Shown here piece by piece: positions 1 through 8,880 of a stretch of 44,859 bases of DNA. Source of the stretch: Candidatus Nomurabacteria bacterium (lineage in GTDB: Bacteria > Patescibacteriota > Saccharimonadia > Saccharimonadales > Saccharimonadaceae); NCBI GenBank assembly GCA_031255735.1, contig JAIRRY010000021.1, positions 1 through 44,859 of the forward strand, in the 5' to 3' direction. The notes under the pieces are model-generated. The model was not told the DNA's origin. It did no database searches and saw only the letters and a program-made list of their open reading frames with translations. Both the position numbers and the translations under genes were made by a program. How positions within the stretch are numbered: the stretch's first letter is position 1; every line of letters begins with the position of its first letter.

Positions 1-932
1 GGCCAGACAATTTGGGCGAGCTAAAAAGCAAAATCCGCGCCACGCTGTCGGCGGCTGGTGCGAACGAAGTGCTGACGTATAGTTTTGTCAGCGGCCAGCT
101 GCTCGAAAACGCCGGTCAAAGCCCGGATAATTCTTATAAAATAACTAATTCGATTAGCCCAGAGCTGCAATATGTGCGGCAACAAATTGTGCCGAGTTTG
201 CTGGAAAAAGCCAGAGAAAACTTGCGCGAAGGTTATGACAAGTTTGCTTTGTTTGAGATGAATCAGGTTTTCTGGAAAAGTGAAGGGCTTAACGGCGAAA
301 ATGTACCAGTTCAGTTTGATAACTTCGGATTTGTGATTGTGGATAGTAAAAACACGGCTGGTTATTACTCTGCTAAAAAATATGTGGACGAATTGGCGCT
401 TGGGCTTGGTTTAACAGTGCAGTTTGTGCCGCGCGACAAACCGCACGAAGTTGGCGTTTATTTCGAACCGAAACGTTCGGCGGACTTGTTCATCAGGGAC
501 AAGCGCATTGGTATGGTTGGCGAAATCAAAAATAGTGTTGCCGACAGATTCAAGTTGCCGCACCAAACTGCGGCTGCCGAGATGGGCGTCGACTTAATAT
601 TGGATGCTATTCAGGAATCAGCCAAAAACAAAAGTTACCAGAAGAAAAGCCGTTTTCCGAGTGTTGAACGCGACATTACTTTTCAAGCTGTTTCCAATCT
701 GGAATACGCCAAACTGGAAAATCTTATCTGTAAAACTTTGGAAAAGCAAAAACTTTGGTTTCAGTATGTTCCATTGTCGATCTACCAGGGCGACGGCCAA
801 GCAACCAAAAACATCAGCTTCCGCCTGAGCTTCGCAAGTTATGAAAAAACCCTCGGCGGCGAAGAAATTGCTGTTATAATGGACGCTATTGCAGAAGGTG
901 CAAAAAAAGATTTAAAAGCAGAGGTAATTTAG
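1..932 (+). CDS. pheT: Phenylalanyl-tRNA synthetase beta subunit, C-terminal part (5' truncated by window)
   Basis: Open frame runs in from the window edge; C-terminal FDX-ACB-like segment (SRFPSVERDITFQ...SFRLSFASYEKTL). Confidence 0.88.
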   Translation, partial: PDNLGELKSKIRATLSAAGANEVLTYSFVSGQLLENAGQSPDNSYKITNSISPELQYVRQQIVPSLLEKARENLREGYDKFALFEMNQVFWKSEGLNGENVPVQFDNFGFVIVDSKNTAGYYSAKKYVDELALGLGLTVQFVPRDKPHEVGVYFEPKRSADLFIRDKRIGMVGEIKNSVADRFKLPHQTAAAEMGVDLILDAIQESAKNKSYQKKSRFPSVERDITFQAVSNLEYAKLENLICKTLEKQKLWFQYVPLSIYQGDGQATKNISFRLSFASYEKTLGGEEIAVIMDAIAEGAKKDLKAEVI

Positions 933-1664
933 ATGAGTGAAACTAAAACTAGTGTACGAATTTTCGTTGGCCTTATGGCGTTCTTGATGGTAGTAAGTAC
1001 TTTGGGGCTTTATGTTGTTATAATTTTGGGTAATCAAAGTCAGTCTAAAGAACAAGCTGCGGCCAACCAGGCACAGATTCAGTTTAACGAAAAAGTTCAG
1101 ATTCAACAATCTAAGCTGAGCGTGCAAGCCGCTGAGCTCAGTAAAAAATACTACGACGAGTTTGTGGCTTATAAAAACGAAGTTAGATCGTTTAACGCAG
1201 CAGCGGTTACCGAGCTAAAAACCCGCGACTTAAAAGCTGGTGACGGCGCGAAAATAACTGAAGACTTTGAAGATTACAGTATGTACTATATCGGTTGGCA
1301 GCCAGATGAAAAACTCTTTGACTCATCACTTGAAAACGAATCTTTAAAAGCGCCTTTGCCTGGTAGTGGCAGTTATATTGTGGGCTGGAATGAAGGTGTA
1401 ATTGGTATGAAAGTAGGTGGCGTGCGTGAAATTACTATTCCGGCCGATAAGGCGTATGGTAGTGGTAGTGGCGAGAACGAACAAGGCCAGCCGCTCGGCC
1501 CGCTTAAGTTTATCGTTATGGTGATTGAGAAAATTGACGACATTTCATACCCCAAGGGCACTTACGATCTATGTATGAAAGCCAATAAACAATATATCGA
1601 TCAATATGGCAAAGAAGCCGTCGATCAGTTTATGTGTGGAACTTATAAAGACGAGGAAAAGTAG
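933..1664 (+). CDS. FKBP-type peptidyl-prolyl cis-trans isomerase with N-terminal TM anchor
   Basis: N-terminal hydrophobic segment; FKBP-like GWNEGVIGMKVGGVREITIPADKAYG. Confidence 0.85.
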   Translation: MSETKTSVRIFVGLMAFLMVVSTLGLYVVIILGNQSQSKEQAAANQAQIQFNEKVQIQQSKLSVQAAELSKKYYDEFVAYKNEVRSFNAAAVTELKTRDLKAGDGAKITEDFEDYSMYYIGWQPDEKLFDSSLENESLKAPLPGSGSYIVGWNEGVIGMKVGGVREITIPADKAYGSGSGENEQGQPLGPLKFIVMVIEKIDDISYPKGTYDLCMKANKQYIDQYGKEAVDQFMCGTYKDEEK

Positions 1665-2569
1665 TGAAAGACTTGGTGATAATTGGATCTGGACCAGCGG
1701 CTTTTGGTGCGGCAATCTACGCTGCGCGCGAAGAAATTGACACCACTGTATACGAAAAATCAGTTATTGGCGGGCTTCTGGTTACTATCGATCACGTAGA
1801 TAATTATCCTGGTTTTCCAGATGGTGTAGAAGGTAGCGAATTAGTCAAAAATATGCAACTTCAGGCTGAACGTTTTGGCGCTGAGGTGGAATACGGCGAA
1901 GTGAGTCGTATTAAACCAAACGGTTCGGGCGCATACATTGTAACGGTAGACGGCGAAGATGTTACGGCGCGCGCGGTGCTTATCGCGAGCGGCTGGACAT
2001 ATAACGCTATGGGCGTGCCAGGCGAAAAAGAATACAAAAATCGCGGCGTGCATTATTGCGCCACCTGCGACGGCCCTTTTTATAAGGATAAAAAAATATT
2101 AGTGGTAGGCGGCGGTAACTCGGCAGCGCAGGAAGCGGTGTTCCTAACTCGTTTTGCTAGCCAGGTTGAGATTTTGGCACGCAGCAGTTTCAAAGCTAGT
2201 GCGGTTTTGCAGAAAAAAGTAAAAGAGCATGGTATCAGTGTTCATGAAGGTGTAGGCGTGGCTGAAGTTTTGGGCGACGGCAATCACGTAACGGGGCTGA
2301 AAGTTATAGATGAAAAGGGTGAGCGCGAAATTTCAGCTGAGGGCATTTTTGTGTTCGTAGGCATTCACCCGTCTAGCGAGTTTGCGGCTGAATCAGGCTT
2401 AGAGCTAGACGAACAGGGTTATATTAAAACGGGCTCTAGCTATCAAACTAGCCTGCCAGGCGTGTTCGTGGCGGGCGATATTCGTAGCGGCTCAACCAAG
2501 CAGATTATCACGGCTGCGGGCGAAGGTGCAGCTGCGGCTAAAGCTATCGGCAAGTACTTAGCTGAATAA
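1664..2569 (+). CDS. trxB: Thioredoxin reductase (FAD/NAD(P)H-dependent)
   Basis: GSGPAAFGAAIYAAR FAD motif, CATCDGPF redox motif, VFVAGDIRSG. Confidence 0.93.
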   Translation: MKDLVIIGSGPAAFGAAIYAAREEIDTTVYEKSVIGGLLVTIDHVDNYPGFPDGVEGSELVKNMQLQAERFGAEVEYGEVSRIKPNGSGAYIVTVDGEDVTARAVLIASGWTYNAMGVPGEKEYKNRGVHYCATCDGPFYKDKKILVVGGGNSAAQEAVFLTRFASQVEILARSSFKASAVLQKKVKEHGISVHEGVGVAEVLGDGNHVTGLKVIDEKGEREISAEGIFVFVGIHPSSEFAAESGLELDEQGYIKTGSSYQTSLPGVFVAGDIRSGSTKQIITAAGEGAAAAKAIGKYLAE

Positions 2570-2583
2570 AAAAGTTGTTCAGA

Positions 2584-2634
2584 ATACGCTATATGTAGCG
2601 TATGAAGCTGCAGTAAACGCTATATATAGCGTTT
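2584..2634. repeat. Two tandem palindromes (ATACGCTATATGTAGCGTAT and AAACGCTATATATAGCGTTT) between convergent genes, possibly a bidirectional terminator
   Basis: Read directly; same core recurs at 8650-8687. Confidence 0.7.
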
Positions 2635-3436
2635 AGCTTTCTAGAGCTTTTTTGATCTCTTCTACAATAAACGGTGAGCGGCGAGGACTGACAGAGTGTC
2701 CATTGGCGCTCTCGGCTAGGCTAATGTGCGCGTATTTAGCTAATTTGAGCAGGTTGGCGCGGCTTACTATGGAGTCGAATGTGCCGTTTACTAGTAGCAC
2801 GGGGATATTCAGCCGTTTTACTTCGTCCCAGGCGTGGCCTTTTAGTACAACATTATCCATACTGCGCCTGAAAGCTGGCGACTTGGCGTACTTAGCTTCA
2901 AAGTTTGAAAATTTTTCCACCACACCCGCAACTTTTTTGCCACCCTTACTGCCAGCAGCCTTCTTCAGGTTATCTAACATGGCGGCGTATAGAACGTCGC
3001 TTGGGATGCGTTGTTCCTTAGGTGTCATAAATGGCGGCGACACCAGCACTAACTGCTTGGCGCTATTATATCTTGCCGTATATTCGGTGGCTAGTAACGC
3101 ACCCATCGAGTGCCCCACGATTGTAATCGGGCCAGTTATAAATAGGCCACCTAAAGTGCGATGAATAGCGCGAACTTGGTCGCGCACTGCAAACTTGTTC
3201 CACTTTGGCGAAGCCGATTTGCCAAAGCCGAGCAGGTCTATGCCGATTAATCGTACGCTTTCAAAAGTTGGGTCTTGTTTTATGATTTTTAGCAGCTCAT
3301 CCCAGGTGTGTGATGAAGCAGCGACGCCATGCAAAAACACCAGCGTATTGCGTTCTATCCCTTTAGGACGTTTGTCGAACGCCACGTGTAATTTGTAAGG
3401 CACGCTAAGAGTCTTGTGGATAAACTTGTCGAACAT
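2633..3436 (-). CDS. Alpha/beta hydrolase
   Basis: HG motif (VFLHGVAASSHTW), GHSMGA nucleophile elbow, C-terminal NGHS. Confidence 0.85.
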   Translation of the reverse strand: MFDKFIHKTLSVPYKLHVAFDKRPKGIERNTLVFLHGVAASSHTWDELLKIIKQDPTFESVRLIGIDLLGFGKSASPKWNKFAVRDQVRAIHRTLGGLFITGPITIVGHSMGALLATEYTARYNSAKQLVLVSPPFMTPKEQRIPSDVLYAAMLDNLKKAAGSKGGKKVAGVVEKFSNFEAKYAKSPAFRRSMDNVVLKGHAWDEVKRLNIPVLLVNGTFDSIVSRANLLKLAKYAHISLAESANGHSVSPRRSPFIVEEIKKALES

Positions 3437-3480
3437 GTACGTATTATACTATCATAGGAACGTAACTTAAAGGAGATAAG

Positions 3481-4011
3481 ATGGCAGACTTTAATAAAAT
3501 CCTTACGCCTGGCGACTACGAGAACGGCGACATCAACGTGGTAATTGAAATCCCAGTTGGTAGTATTCAGAAGATTGAATGGAGGCGTGACTTGGCGTGC
3601 TTCATGATCGATCGCATCGAGCCGAGCGCATTCCCGAAGCTAACTAACTACGGTTTCATCCCGCAAACTCTTGATGAAGACGGTGATGAGCTAGATGTGC
3701 TTTTAGTATCAAACGAAAAGTTAACCACGGGCGTGTTTTTAGAAGCTAAAGTGCTCGGCGTGATGAAATTTAGCGACGACGACGAAGTTGACGATAAGAT
3801 TATCGCTGTGCCCGCGGACGATCGCAGCACTGGCAACCCATACAAAACGCTGGAGGATTTGCCAGAGCAGCTAATTAAGCAGCTAGAATTCCACTTCAAT
3901 CACTACAAAGACCTTAAGAAACCTGGCACAACTAAGGTTGAGGGTTTCTTCGGGCTTGATGAAGCTAAGCAAGTTATCGCCGATGCGATTGACCGCTGGA
4001 ACAAGCAGTAA
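3481..4011 (+). CDS. ppa: Inorganic pyrophosphatase
   Basis: Family I PPase motifs (VVIEIPVGS, YGFIPQTLDEDGDELDVLL). Confidence 0.93.
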   Translation: MADFNKILTPGDYENGDINVVIEIPVGSIQKIEWRRDLACFMIDRIEPSAFPKLTNYGFIPQTLDEDGDELDVLLVSNEKLTTGVFLEAKVLGVMKFSDDDEVDDKIIAVPADDRSTGNPYKTLEDLPEQLIKQLEFHFNHYKDLKKPGTTKVEGFFGLDEAKQVIADAIDRWNKQ

Positions 4012-4098
4012 TATTGCCCAAGCTATAAAATAGCGCGATTCTAGACAGTTTAAGGTGGCTAGTGATATAATAACCACAAGTGTAATTAGGGGGCTCAA

Positions 4099-5112
4099 AT
4101 GGTAAAAATTGCGATAAACGGGTTCGGTAGGATTGGCCGATGTAGTTTTAAGATTGCCTTTGAGCGGGCGGACGTTGAGATTGTGGCGATTAACGACTTA
4201 ACAGACGTAGCAACCTTAGCGCATTTATTAAAATACGATTCTTCATACGGCATATATGGCCGCGATGTGCAAGTAAGCGACGCGCTAGATGAACTGATTG
4301 TGAACGGTAAACATATCAAGTGTTTTGCCGAAACCGACCCTGCTAAATTGCCGTGGGGCAAGTTGGGTGTTGATGTAGCGCTTGAGTGCACGGGTGCCTT
4401 TACCGACCCTGCCAAAGCACGCGCTCACATTGATGCAGGTGCAAAGAAAGTGGTCATTTCCGCCCCAGCAAAGGGCGACGGCGCTAAAACCATCGTGATT
4501 GGTGCGAACGAAGACACGCTCACGGTTGATGATGAAGTAATCAGCAACGCGTCGTGCACCACTAACTGCATAACGCCAGTCATGGCGGTGCTGGAGAACA
4601 ATTTCGGGATCGAAAAGGCCATGATGACTACGGTGCACAGCTATACGGCTAGCCAGCGCTTGCAAGATGCGCCAGCTAAAGACCTGCGCGAAGCTAGGGC
4701 AGCAGCCGAGAATATCGTGCCAACTAGCACGGGTGCTAGCAAAGCGGCGGCCTTGGCGCTGCCTGCGCTTAAGGGTAGGTTTTGTGGTTTAAGCGTGCGC
4801 GTGCCAACTCCAGTAGTCAGTTTGGCTGATTTTGCAGTGCTTATTAAAAAAGATACCACCAAGGAAGAGATCAACACGGTGTTTAAAGAAGCTGCAACGG
4901 AAGACTACTATCAAGGGATTTTGGCGGTAACTGAAGAAGAAATGGTTAGTGGCGATTTCAAGGGCAATAGCTATTCGGCAATTGTGGATCTTAGCTTAAC
5001 CGACGTAGTGGGTGGAAATTTGATTAAAGTGGTGGCTTGGTATGATAACGAATGGGGCTATAGTAATCGTTTGGTGGAACTAAGCGCCGATTTCGGAAAG
5101 ATGGTGAAATAA
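4099..5112 (+). CDS. gap: Glyceraldehyde-3-phosphate dehydrogenase, type I
   Basis: INGFGRIGR, SNASCTTNCITP active site, WYDNEWGYSNR. Confidence 0.96.
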   Translation: MVKIAINGFGRIGRCSFKIAFERADVEIVAINDLTDVATLAHLLKYDSSYGIYGRDVQVSDALDELIVNGKHIKCFAETDPAKLPWGKLGVDVALECTGAFTDPAKARAHIDAGAKKVVISAPAKGDGAKTIVIGANEDTLTVDDEVISNASCTTNCITPVMAVLENNFGIEKAMMTTVHSYTASQRLQDAPAKDLREARAAAENIVPTSTGASKAAALALPALKGRFCGLSVRVPTPVVSLADFAVLIKKDTTKEEINTVFKEAATEDYYQGILAVTEEEMVSGDFKGNSYSAIVDLSLTDVVGGNLIKVVAWYDNEWGYSNRLVELSADFGKMVK

Positions 5113-5564
5113 TGAAAGTTTTTGTAGGCGCAGATCACAACGGGTTTCATCTGAAAGGCCAGGTGTTGTTATTTTTACAACAGTCGGGCTACGAAGCGGT
5201 TGACGTGGGCGATGACAAACTAGACCCAGAAGACGATTTTCCGCAGTTTGCTAAAAAAGCTGCGCTAGCAGTGTTGGCCGAAGGCGGCGATGCTCGTGCA
5301 ATCTTGCTTTGTGGTGGTGGCCAAGGGATGTGCATGGCGGCCAACCGCTTTAAGGGTATCCGCGCTTCGGTGATTTGGGATAGTGTTGAGGCCCGCATGA
5401 CGCGTAACGACAACGACAGTAACGTGCTATGCTTGCCGTCGCGCCTACTAGATGGTGAGAATAAAACCTGGCAAGACATCATAGATACTTGGTTAACCAC
5501 ACCGTTTGCGGCTGCAGCGCGCTATGTGAGGCGTAACAACGAACTCGACGAGATAGGAGGTTAA
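5112..5564 (+). CDS. rpiB: Ribose-5-phosphate isomerase B / RpiB-LacA family
   Basis: GADHNGFHLK start, CGGGQGMCMAANRFKGIRA; overlaps gap stop. Confidence 0.88.
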   Translation: MKVFVGADHNGFHLKGQVLLFLQQSGYEAVDVGDDKLDPEDDFPQFAKKAALAVLAEGGDARAILLCGGGQGMCMAANRFKGIRASVIWDSVEARMTRNDNDSNVLCLPSRLLDGENKTWQDIIDTWLTTPFAAAARYVRRNNELDEIGG

Positions 5565-5565
5565 A

Positions 5566-6213
5566 GTGGCGGTAATTGCGCCAACGATTTTAGTAGAAGA
5601 TGTAGAAAGTTATAAGGCTAAAGTGGTGCAGCTACATGAGTTTGCTGAACGTGTACAGGTAGATATTACCGACGGCGAGTTTGCTACAGCTAATACCATT
5701 GATGAAAGCCAAGTATGGTGGCCAACCGAGTGGCAGACCGACCTACATATGATGGTTAAAGAACCCAGCAAGCATATTGATACATTGATTAAGCTTAGCC
5801 CGAATTTAGTAATCTTTCACGCTGAAGTTGAAGAAGACCTACTGCCTACCATTAAAAAGCTAAAAAACGCTGGTATTGGTGCTGGTGTGGCACTTCTTAA
5901 GCCAACTTTTCCAGCTAGTGTGAGTAAATATATCAAGGCCGCCGATCACGTTATGATTTTTAGCGGCGATCTTGGGCATCAAGGCGGCAAAGCCAGCCTA
6001 TTACAGCTAGAAAAGGTGCACCTAATCAAGAATATCAACCCAGATACAGAAATTGGCTGGGATGGTGGCGCTAACCTAGATAACGTATTTAATATGGCAA
6101 GCGCTGGTGTGGATGTAATTAATGTTGGCGGCGCGATTGAACGCGCTAGCGACCCAGCTGCTATGTATAGGTCGTTAGTTGAAACCGCCAATAAACACGG
6201 AGTCGTTTATTAA
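5566..6213 (+). CDS. rpe: Ribulose-phosphate 3-epimerase family protein
   Basis: VQVDITDGEF, DLHMMVKEP, IGWDGGANLDN; TIM-barrel pattern. Confidence 0.78.
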   Translation: MAVIAPTILVEDVESYKAKVVQLHEFAERVQVDITDGEFATANTIDESQVWWPTEWQTDLHMMVKEPSKHIDTLIKLSPNLVIFHAEVEEDLLPTIKKLKNAGIGAGVALLKPTFPASVSKYIKAADHVMIFSGDLGHQGGKASLLQLEKVHLIKNINPDTEIGWDGGANLDNVFNMASAGVDVINVGGAIERASDPAAMYRSLVETANKHGVVY

Positions 6214-7184
6214 TGCCGGTTCGGGTGGTTTGCGTTGGCGCGGTGTATCAAGAGGCTTATTTAAGTCACTCGCCGATTTTTAAGCCAGTGCACGAAGGTA
6301 TGCGCGGCGATTTCACCGAAATAAAGCTGGGCGATACAGTAGAGGTAGAGCGCGTGGATCTTAAGGTTGGCGGCACGGCCTTGAACGCGGCGGTTACGTT
6401 CGCTAGGCAGAGTTTTGAGGTTGGTTTTGCGGGTACAATTGGCCACGATACGGCTGGCCAAATGGTGGTTGATCTACTAGACCGCGAATGCATTGATCGT
6501 GGGTTGGTGGCATATTCGCGAAAATGGCACACTGGTTTTGCCACGGTACTTCTTTCGCCTAAAGGTGAGCGCACGCTACTTCTACACCCTGGCGCTGCTG
6601 GCGACTATAGCGGCCTAAATGTGCCAAAGATTATTGAAAAGAACCCTAACTGGATTTACATCACGTCGCTTAAGGGTGATTTTGTGAAGCTTCGTGAGCT
6701 ACTGGAAGAATGTGTAAAAGCCAAAATCAAGATTGCTCTAAAACCTGGCTTGGCTGAACTTAAACAACTAAGTAAATTGCGCCCGTTGCTTGAAGATGTT
6801 GACTTACTACTGGTGAGCGCCCGTGATGCCAAGAGTATTGTAGGTGGCGAAACTCTCGATGAATTAGTACATCATTGTCTTAATCTTGTGCCAAGCGTAG
6901 CAATTACGGCAGGCGTAGACGGCTCGATCGTGTCTGACAGTAAAACCGTGGTGCGGGCTGGTTTGTATGAAGATGTGCACGTGATAGATAAAACGGGCGC
7001 TGGCGACGCTTTCGATTCGGGGTTGCTCGCCGCGCTGCTAGCTGGTAAACCACTCGCCGAGGCGGTAGTGTTCGCTAGTGCCAACGCCGTGTCGGTGGCG
7101 CAGCATATTGGCGCGCAAGCTGGTATCTTAAACTTAAGCACGAAACTACACCCAATGCTAATTAAGGAAACTAAGTTGCGATGA
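6213..7184 (+). CDS. PfkB-family carbohydrate kinase
   Basis: KVGGTALNAAVTFAR and DKTGAGDAFDSGLLAALL signatures. Confidence 0.88.
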   Translation: MPVRVVCVGAVYQEAYLSHSPIFKPVHEGMRGDFTEIKLGDTVEVERVDLKVGGTALNAAVTFARQSFEVGFAGTIGHDTAGQMVVDLLDRECIDRGLVAYSRKWHTGFATVLLSPKGERTLLLHPGAAGDYSGLNVPKIIEKNPNWIYITSLKGDFVKLRELLEECVKAKIKIALKPGLAELKQLSKLRPLLEDVDLLLVSARDAKSIVGGETLDELVHHCLNLVPSVAITAGVDGSIVSDSKTVVRAGLYEDVHVIDKTGAGDAFDSGLLAALLAGKPLAEAVVFASANAVSVAQHIGAQAGILNLSTKLHPMLIKETKLR

Positions 7185-7723
7185 GTCAGTTGGCAAAGTT
7201 ATTGCAAGCTAATACTCACAGGCTAGATTTTGTAACGAGTTCGCTTAACAAAAACTGCCATATGGCAATTGACGCCAAACTCATGGGCGACTTGCACGAA
7301 ACGGTGGCGCGTGCCATGCATAATCTAGGGCTAGACCCTGAGAACACCACTGGCCCCGAGCTTTATCGAGCGTTGGGTAATCGTTTCCATGAAGATTTTA
7401 AGCAACTCGTTAAAACGCCCAAATTCGATAAGAAGGCGTTGCAGAAACTGATGGAGCAAAAGGGTTCACCGAGGTTTTGGCGAGATACTCTGTGGGCTGG
7501 CGCGCTTTACGACAAACGCCCGCTATCGTTTAATGTGTTCGATATGTTTCAGAGCTTTTCGGCCGATATACCTTACGCGGCGCATGGCTACGAAAATTTT
7601 AAAGAAAGTTTACTAGGTGAGTTAGTTAGTAGATACGAAGCTAGAGGTGCGAATCACATATTGTTAGATAAGCTCAAGCATGTTACTATAGTGCAAGAAA
7701 ATAATACCAAAAAGGGAAGATAA
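7181..7723 (+). CDS. Hypothetical protein in sugar-phosphate operon
   Basis: Overlaps upstream stop (ATGA); no recognised domain. Confidence 0.7.
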   Translation: MSQLAKLLQANTHRLDFVTSSLNKNCHMAIDAKLMGDLHETVARAMHNLGLDPENTTGPELYRALGNRFHEDFKQLVKTPKFDKKALQKLMEQKGSPRFWRDTLWAGALYDKRPLSFNVFDMFQSFSADIPYAAHGYENFKESLLGELVSRYEARGANHILLDKLKHVTIVQENNTKKGR

Positions 7724-7726
7724 ATA

Positions 7727-8335
7727 ATGAAATATCAAATTTGCGTATCCGGTGCTGCTAGTGGTGACACCGTGCAGCAATCTCATGAATTAGCATACAC
7801 ATTAGGCAAAACGATTGCTGAATCTGGCCACACTTTGACTACTGGTGCAACCGTTGGTTTGCCGCATTTTGCCGCGCAAGGCTTCATGAGTGTTAAAAAC
7901 TCTAAGGGCGTATCGGTTGGTTTTTCACCAGCCAGCAGCATCCGCGAGCATATCTCGGTTTATCGCCTGCCAACTAAAGAATTCGACTACATCAACTTTA
8001 CGGGCATGGCTTACGTTGGTCGCGATGTTCACTTGGTTCGCAGTAGTGATGCTGTTATAACTGTGGGCGGCCGTATGGGCAGCCTGCATGAGCTTTCCAC
8101 AGCGCTTGAAGCCAAAAAGGTTTGCGGTATTCTGCTTGGTAGCGGCGGTTTGGCCGATTACGCACAAACTTTGTTCGAAAACATCTGGGCGCCGAATATG
8201 GAAAACGTAGTTTTCGATAAAGACCCAGAAAAGTTGGTACGCAAGGTTATTCGCAGGTTAAATGAGCGCTATAAAGATTTTCATCCGCTAGCTAACGACG
8301 GCCAAATTAGTAAAGAACGCGCGGGTTTAGGTTAA
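7727..8335 (+). CDS. LOG/SLOG-type Rossmann protein (TIGR00725/lysine decarboxylase-like)
   Basis: TGATVGLPHFAAQG and VGGRMGSLHELSTALEAKK. Confidence 0.72.
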   Translation: MKYQICVSGAASGDTVQQSHELAYTLGKTIAESGHTLTTGATVGLPHFAAQGFMSVKNSKGVSVGFSPASSIREHISVYRLPTKEFDYINFTGMAYVGRDVHLVRSSDAVITVGGRMGSLHELSTALEAKKVCGILLGSGGLADYAQTLFENIWAPNMENVVFDKDPEKLVRKVIRRLNERYKDFHPLANDGQISKERAGLG

Positions 8336-8372
8336 GCCAACCGTTGCGCACGCGGCAACTAGCGCAACCCCG

Positions 8373-8401
8373 TTGCAAGGCGTCCCTAGTTGTGGTAAGA
8401 T
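8373..8401 (+). promoter_or_regulatory. Promoter TTGCAA-N17-TAAGAT upstream of rpmG, embedded in inverted repeats
   Basis: Read directly; spacing 17. Confidence 0.55.
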
Positions 8402-8438
8402 GATTTAAGTCTAATAATATTTAAGCTGAAGAGAAGAG

Positions 8439-8645
8439 ATGGCGAAGAAAACTACAAAGCGTAAATTGGTAGGTTTGGTAAGCGATGAGAGCGGCAATCG
8501 CACTTATTACACGACCAAAAATACTCAGAATACGACCGAGAGAATCAGCTTGCGCAAATATGACCCAGTTTTGCGTAAACACGTTACTTACACTGAAACG
8601 AAAAAGAGCCTTGGCCGTAACGAAGTAAAAGCCAAAAAACACTAA
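8439..8645 (+). CDS. rpmG: 50S ribosomal protein L33
   Basis: Short basic protein with KRKLVGLVSDESGNRTYYTTKN...LRKYDPVLRKHVTYTETK. Confidence 0.87.
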   Translation: MAKKTTKRKLVGLVSDESGNRTYYTTKNTQNTTERISLRKYDPVLRKHVTYTETKKSLGRNEVKAKKH

Positions 8646-8649
8646 TTCG

Positions 8650-8692
8650 TACGCTATATATGGTGGTTGTACGCTATATATAGCGTATTTTT
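8650..8692. repeat. Second locus of the TACGCTATATATAGCGTA palindrome, followed by a T-run (likely rpmG terminator)
   Basis: Half copy at 8650-8660, perfect 18-nt palindrome 8670-8687 followed by TTTTT. Confidence 0.7.
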
Positions 8693-8802
8693 AGTAGTTT
8701 TGGTAAAATAAGAGAGCGTTAAGGGGAAAGGGTAGGCGGATACGTTAGCTCTCCGTTTGATGGAGAAACTATAGGTTTGCCCTGTAAGCCAAAGGCGCAT
8801 TT

Positions 8803-8876
8803 AGGGGCGTAGTTAAACGGTATAACGGCGGTCTCCAAAACCGCTATTCATGGTTCGATTCCGTGCGCCCCTGCCA
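8803..8876 (+). tRNA. trnW: tRNA-Trp (CCA), 3' CCA encoded
   Basis: Acceptor AGGGGCG/CGCCCCT, anticodon loop CTCCAAA, T-loop GGTTCGATTCC. Confidence 0.93.
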
Positions 8877-8880
8877 AGAT

